Below are positions 61,109 through 64,000 of a stretch of 64,000 bases of DNA, piece after piece. Every line of letters begins with the position of its first letter. Within the stretch, counting starts at the first letter, position 1. This DNA comes from Bacteroides sp. GM023 (GTDB taxonomy: Bacteria; Bacteroidota; Bacteroidia; Bacteroidales; Bacteroidaceae): assembly GCF_014750685.1 (NCBI RefSeq), contig NZ_JAAXGE010000001.1:248001-312000 (forward strand), in the 5' to 3' direction. The position numbers were made by a program, and so were the translations under genes. The notes under the pieces were generated by a model, which had not been told where the DNA came from, did not search any database, and saw only the letters and a program-made list of their open reading frames with translations.

Positions 61109-63442
61109 ATGATGATAAAATATACCTTTATACTATTGGCCAGCCTTCTGCTGCCGATGGTAACGGGCTGTACTGACACTAACTTGACACATGACATACC
61201 TGTGGTTCCACGTCCGGCACAATTAGTGCCGGGTAGTGGCAACTACCTTTTCTCCGACAAAACCACGTTTGTGGTAGAGAACGAAGAACAGGCAAAAGTG
61301 GCAAATAGCTTGATTTCCCGGTTTACCAACACCGCCGGCTTTACCCCCAAACTGAATATAGGAAGCACAGAAAAAGGAGAAATCCGCCTCATCACCGATA
61401 CTTCTTTGAAGAGCGAAGCATACCTGCTAGACGTCTCTTCCAAAGAAATTATCATCAAAGCCTCGGACAGCAAAGGGTTTTTCTATGCTTTGCAAACCAT
61501 TCGCCAGTTGCTCCCCGCATCTATCGAAAGACAAAGCCCGTCCGATGCAAAAGTCGAATGCGTCATTCCTGCCATGAACATTCAGGACGAACCGCGTTTC
61601 GGCTACCGTGCCTTGTTATTAGACGCATCCCGTTTCTTTATCCCTAAAGAAAACGTATTGCGTATCATTGACTGCATGTCGATGCTTAAACTTAACACCC
61701 TCCACTTTCATCTGTCGGATGACAACGGTTGGCGAGTGGAAATAAAGAAATACCCCCGTCTGACGGAAATAGGCGCCTGGCGGGTAGACCGTCCTGATAC
61801 GCCTTTCCCGGCTCGCCGTAATCCGAAAAAAGGAGAACCGACACCCATAGGCGGCTTCTATACACAAGAAGATATAAAAGAAATGGTAGCCTATGCCGCT
61901 GACCGTCAAGTCGAGATTGTCCCCGAAATTGATATGCCCGCACATAGCTGTGCCGCATTGACAGCGTATCCCCAACTGGCCTGCCCGGTAGTGAAAGACT
62001 ATATCGGCGTACTGCCCGGCCTGGGCGGACGAAACGCAGAAATCATTTATTGTGCAGGAAACGACAGCGTCTTCACCTTTATGCAGAACGTGATGGATGA
62101 AATAATGGAACTATTCCCTTCCCGCTATATCCACATCGGTGGCGACGAAGCCCAAAAGACATACTGGAAGAAATGTCCGTTGTGCCAGGCACGAATGAAA
62201 AAGGAAAAGCTGGCAGATGAAGAAGACCTGCAAGGCTACTTCATGAAATGGATAAGCGACTATGTACGTAGCAAAGGCCGCGAAGTCATCGGCTGGGACG
62301 AACTGACCAACAGCAGCTTTCTGCCGGAAGGTTCCATTATCCTCGGCTGGCAAGGTCATGGACAGGCAGCACTGAAAGCAGCAGCGAAAGGCCATCGCTT
62401 CATCATGACTCCGGCACGCATCATGTACCTGATTCGCTACCAAGGTCCGCAATGGTTCGAACCCTTGACCTACTTCGGCAATAACACCCTGAAAGACGTA
62501 TATGATTACGAACCGATACAGAAAGACTGGAAACCGGAATATGCTTCATTACTGATGGGAGTACAAGGCTCCATGTGGACGGAATTCTGCAATAAGCCGG
62601 AAGACGTAGATTATCTCTTATTCCCCCGCCTGACCGCAGTGGCTGAAGTAGCCTGGACACAACCCGAAAAGAAAGACTGGGCTTTGTTCCTGAAAGCAGT
62701 GGATAACTACAATGAACATCTCGCAGAGAAAGGAATCGCCTATGCCCGTTCCATGTACAATATCCAGCATAAGGTAACTCCTGAAAACGGTGTATTAAAA
62801 GTGACTTTGGACTGTATCCGCCCCGATATGGAAATCCGTTATACAACCGATGGCAGCGAACCGGCAACAGATTCATCTATCTACGCCGACTCACTGATAG
62901 TCACAAATTCCCAGACCATCAAAGCCGCCACCTTTGCGCAAGGCAAACAGATGGGACAAACACTCGTCCTGCCGATTGTATGGAACAAAGCGACCGGCAA
63001 AACCATGCTCGGCAATAAACCGAATGAGAAAGTCCTGACAAACGGCATCCGTGGAAGTTTGAAGAATACCGACTTTGAATGGTGCTGTTGGGAGAAGAAT
63101 AACCGCATCTCTTTCACCATAGACTTGCAAAAGACAGAGAAACTCAATACCTTTACAATCGGCTGCATTACAAACTATGGTATGGCCGTACAAAAACCGA
63201 AATCAATCCGCATAGCCGTATCCGACGATAACGAAACTTACCGTGATATAGCCGGACTGAATTTCACTCCTGAAGAAATATTCCGTGAAGGTACATTCAT
63301 TGAAGACCTTTCCATGGATTTGAAAGGAACAGATGCAAGATATATCCGTGTGACGGCGGAAGGAGCAGGGCCGTGTCCTGCCGACCATGTACGTCCGGGA
63401 CAGGAATCAAGAGTATATTTTGATGAAATCATTCTTGAATAG
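61109..63442 (+). CDS. GH20 beta-N-acetylhexosaminidase
   Basis: 777 residues, lipoprotein signal (VTGC, Cys21). GH20b-like N-terminal domain (about 30-160). Catalytic (beta/alpha)8 barrel (about 165-520) with HFHLSDDNGWRVEI and the catalytic pair Asp346-Glu347 in IHIGGDEAQKTYW. A FN3/chitobiase-like segment (about 555-625, EIRYTTDGSEP) and a C-terminal F5/8-type carbohydrate-binding module (about 640-777) follow. It removes terminal GlcNAc or GalNAc by substrate-assisted catalysis. It follows the sulfatase by 13 bases and precedes a beta-galactosidase, matching stepwise trimming of sulfated N-acetyllactosamine chains. Confidence 0.95.
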   Translation: MMIKYTFILLASLLLPMVTGCTDTNLTHDIPVVPRPAQLVPGSGNYLFSDKTTFVVENEEQAKVANSLISRFTNTAGFTPKLNIGSTEKGEIRLITDTSLKSEAYLLDVSSKEIIIKASDSKGFFYALQTIRQLLPASIERQSPSDAKVECVIPAMNIQDEPRFGYRALLLDASRFFIPKENVLRIIDCMSMLKLNTLHFHLSDDNGWRVEIKKYPRLTEIGAWRVDRPDTPFPARRNPKKGEPTPIGGFYTQEDIKEMVAYAADRQVEIVPEIDMPAHSCAALTAYPQLACPVVKDYIGVLPGLGGRNAEIIYCAGNDSVFTFMQNVMDEIMELFPSRYIHIGGDEAQKTYWKKCPLCQARMKKEKLADEEDLQGYFMKWISDYVRSKGREVIGWDELTNSSFLPEGSIILGWQGHGQAALKAAAKGHRFIMTPARIMYLIRYQGPQWFEPLTYFGNNTLKDVYDYEPIQKDWKPEYASLLMGVQGSMWTEFCNKPEDVDYLLFPRLTAVAEVAWTQPEKKDWALFLKAVDNYNEHLAEKGIAYARSMYNIQHKVTPENGVLKVTLDCIRPDMEIRYTTDGSEPATDSSIYADSLIVTNSQTIKAATFAQGKQMGQTLVLPIVWNKATGKTMLGNKPNEKVLTNGIRGSLKNTDFEWCCWEKNNRISFTIDLQKTEKLNTFTIGCITNYGMAVQKPKSIRIAVSDDNETYRDIAGLNFTPEEIFREGTFIEDLSMDLKGTDARYIRVTAEGAGPCPADHVRPGQESRVYFDEIILE

Positions 63443-63469
63443 TACAACATATCGTCAATAACAATAACC

Positions 63470-64000
63470 ATGAACAACCTAAAGAAACGAACTTTTTTAA
63501 TCTTGCTGGCAGGACTGATTGCTACAACTTTCGCTTCGGCACAAGGACAGCCGTTGCCCGAATGGCAAAGCCAGTATGCTGTGGGACTGAACAAACTCGC
63601 TCCTCACACCTATGTATGGCCTTATGCCGACGCTTCCGACATTGAAAAGCCGGGAGGGTACGAGCAGTCTCCCTACTACATGACCCTCAATGGAAAATGG
63701 AAATTCCACTGGGTGAAGAATCCCGATAACCGTCCGAAGGACTTTTATCAACCTTCATACTATACAGGGGGATGGACAGACATCAATGTGCCCGGCAACT
63801 GGGAACGTCAGGGTTATGGTACCCCCATCTACGTCAACGAGACGTATGAATTTGACGACAAAATGTTCAACTTCAAGAAGAATCCCCCGTTAGTGCCTCA
63901 TGCCGAGAACGAAGTCGGTTCCTATCGCCGTACCTTCAAAGTACCTGCCGACTGGAAAGGGCGCAGAGTCGTACTTTGCTGTGAAGGCGTGATCTCCTTC
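63470..64000 (+). CDS. GH2 beta-galactosidase, N-terminal part (cut by window edge)
   Basis: 177 residues to the window end. Signal peptide ends ATTFASAQG (about residue 26). The sugar-binding domain of large GH2 beta-galactosidases is clear: LNGKWKFHWVKNPDNRP, then WTDINVPGNWERQGYGTPIYVNETYEF, VGSYRRTFKVPADWKGRRV and the start of the strand after it. The catalytic barrel lies beyond the edge. It would remove terminal beta-linked galactose from host glycans. It starts 27 bases after the GH20 gene, in the same unit. Confidence 0.92.
   Translation, partial: MNNLKKRTFLILLAGLIATTFASAQGQPLPEWQSQYAVGLNKLAPHTYVWPYADASDIEKPGGYEQSPYYMTLNGKWKFHWVKNPDNRPKDFYQPSYYTGGWTDINVPGNWERQGYGTPIYVNETYEFDDKMFNFKKNPPLVPHAENEVGSYRRTFKVPADWKGRRVVLCCEGVISF

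Overview
The window looks like a human-gut Bacteroides chromosome of the ovatus/xylanisolvens/thetaiotaomicron type. The evidence is several SusC/SusD pairs, hybrid two-component regulators, an ECF-sigma/FecR cassette, promoters with the Bacteroides -7 element TAnnTTTG, and almost no Shine-Dalgarno sites. No rRNA, tRNA, CRISPR array or transposase was seen.

Region 1 (1-15450) is a glucuronoxylan utilisation locus. A divergent hybrid two-component regulator, cut by the window edge, faces susC-susD. A second transcription unit follows: SGNH-type esterase, GPH-family symporter, GH10 xylanase, GH43 xylosidase/arabinofuranosidase and GH67 alpha-glucuronidase. Both transcription units carry the same 21-bp-phased ATGTAAC array, 59 bp upstream of their -7 boxes. 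This is a strong candidate for the regulator's operator.

Region 2 (15484-27356) holds a ModF-like tandem ABC ATPase and an alpha/beta hydrolase. It then has a trans-envelope signalling cassette: ECF sigma, FecR anti-sigma, STN-containing SusC, SusD and a zinc metalloprotease, closed by a strong terminator.

Region 3 (27357-38230) is an AT-rich island with a peptide modification and secretion system that I believe is not described in this form. It contains a cobalamin-binding/radical-SAM-fold protein that has lost its cluster cysteines, and a double-glycine-leader precursor with a Thr/Ser/Pro-rich linker and a beta-rich tail. Two tandemly duplicated two-lobed retropepsin-like proteins follow, then a glycosyltransferase with motifs of mucin-type polypeptide GalNAc-transferases, a C39 peptidase ABC exporter and a HlyD-type adaptor. 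A second glycosyltransferase lies convergent. The proposal is an O-glycosylated, leader-cleaved, exported protein.

Region 4 (38322-50315) is mostly housekeeping: phosphoglycerate mutase, class I fructose-bisphosphate aldolase, a transaldolase-family aldolase, a complete hybrid two-component regulator and a lipoprotein. It also has an AmgK-like sugar kinase fused to a RapZ C-terminal domain, a MurU-like nucleotidyltransferase with a G10 tract in its active-site loop, and a soluble PAS hybrid kinase.

Region 5 (50316-64000) is a host-glycan, probably mucin O-glycan, utilisation locus: SusC, SusD, GH16 lipoprotein, surface glycan-binding lipoprotein, Ser-type sulfatase, GH20 and the start of a GH2 beta-galactosidase. 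The gap before the sulfatase holds a degenerate 22-bp-period repeat array with four exact ACTATAGT palindromes.
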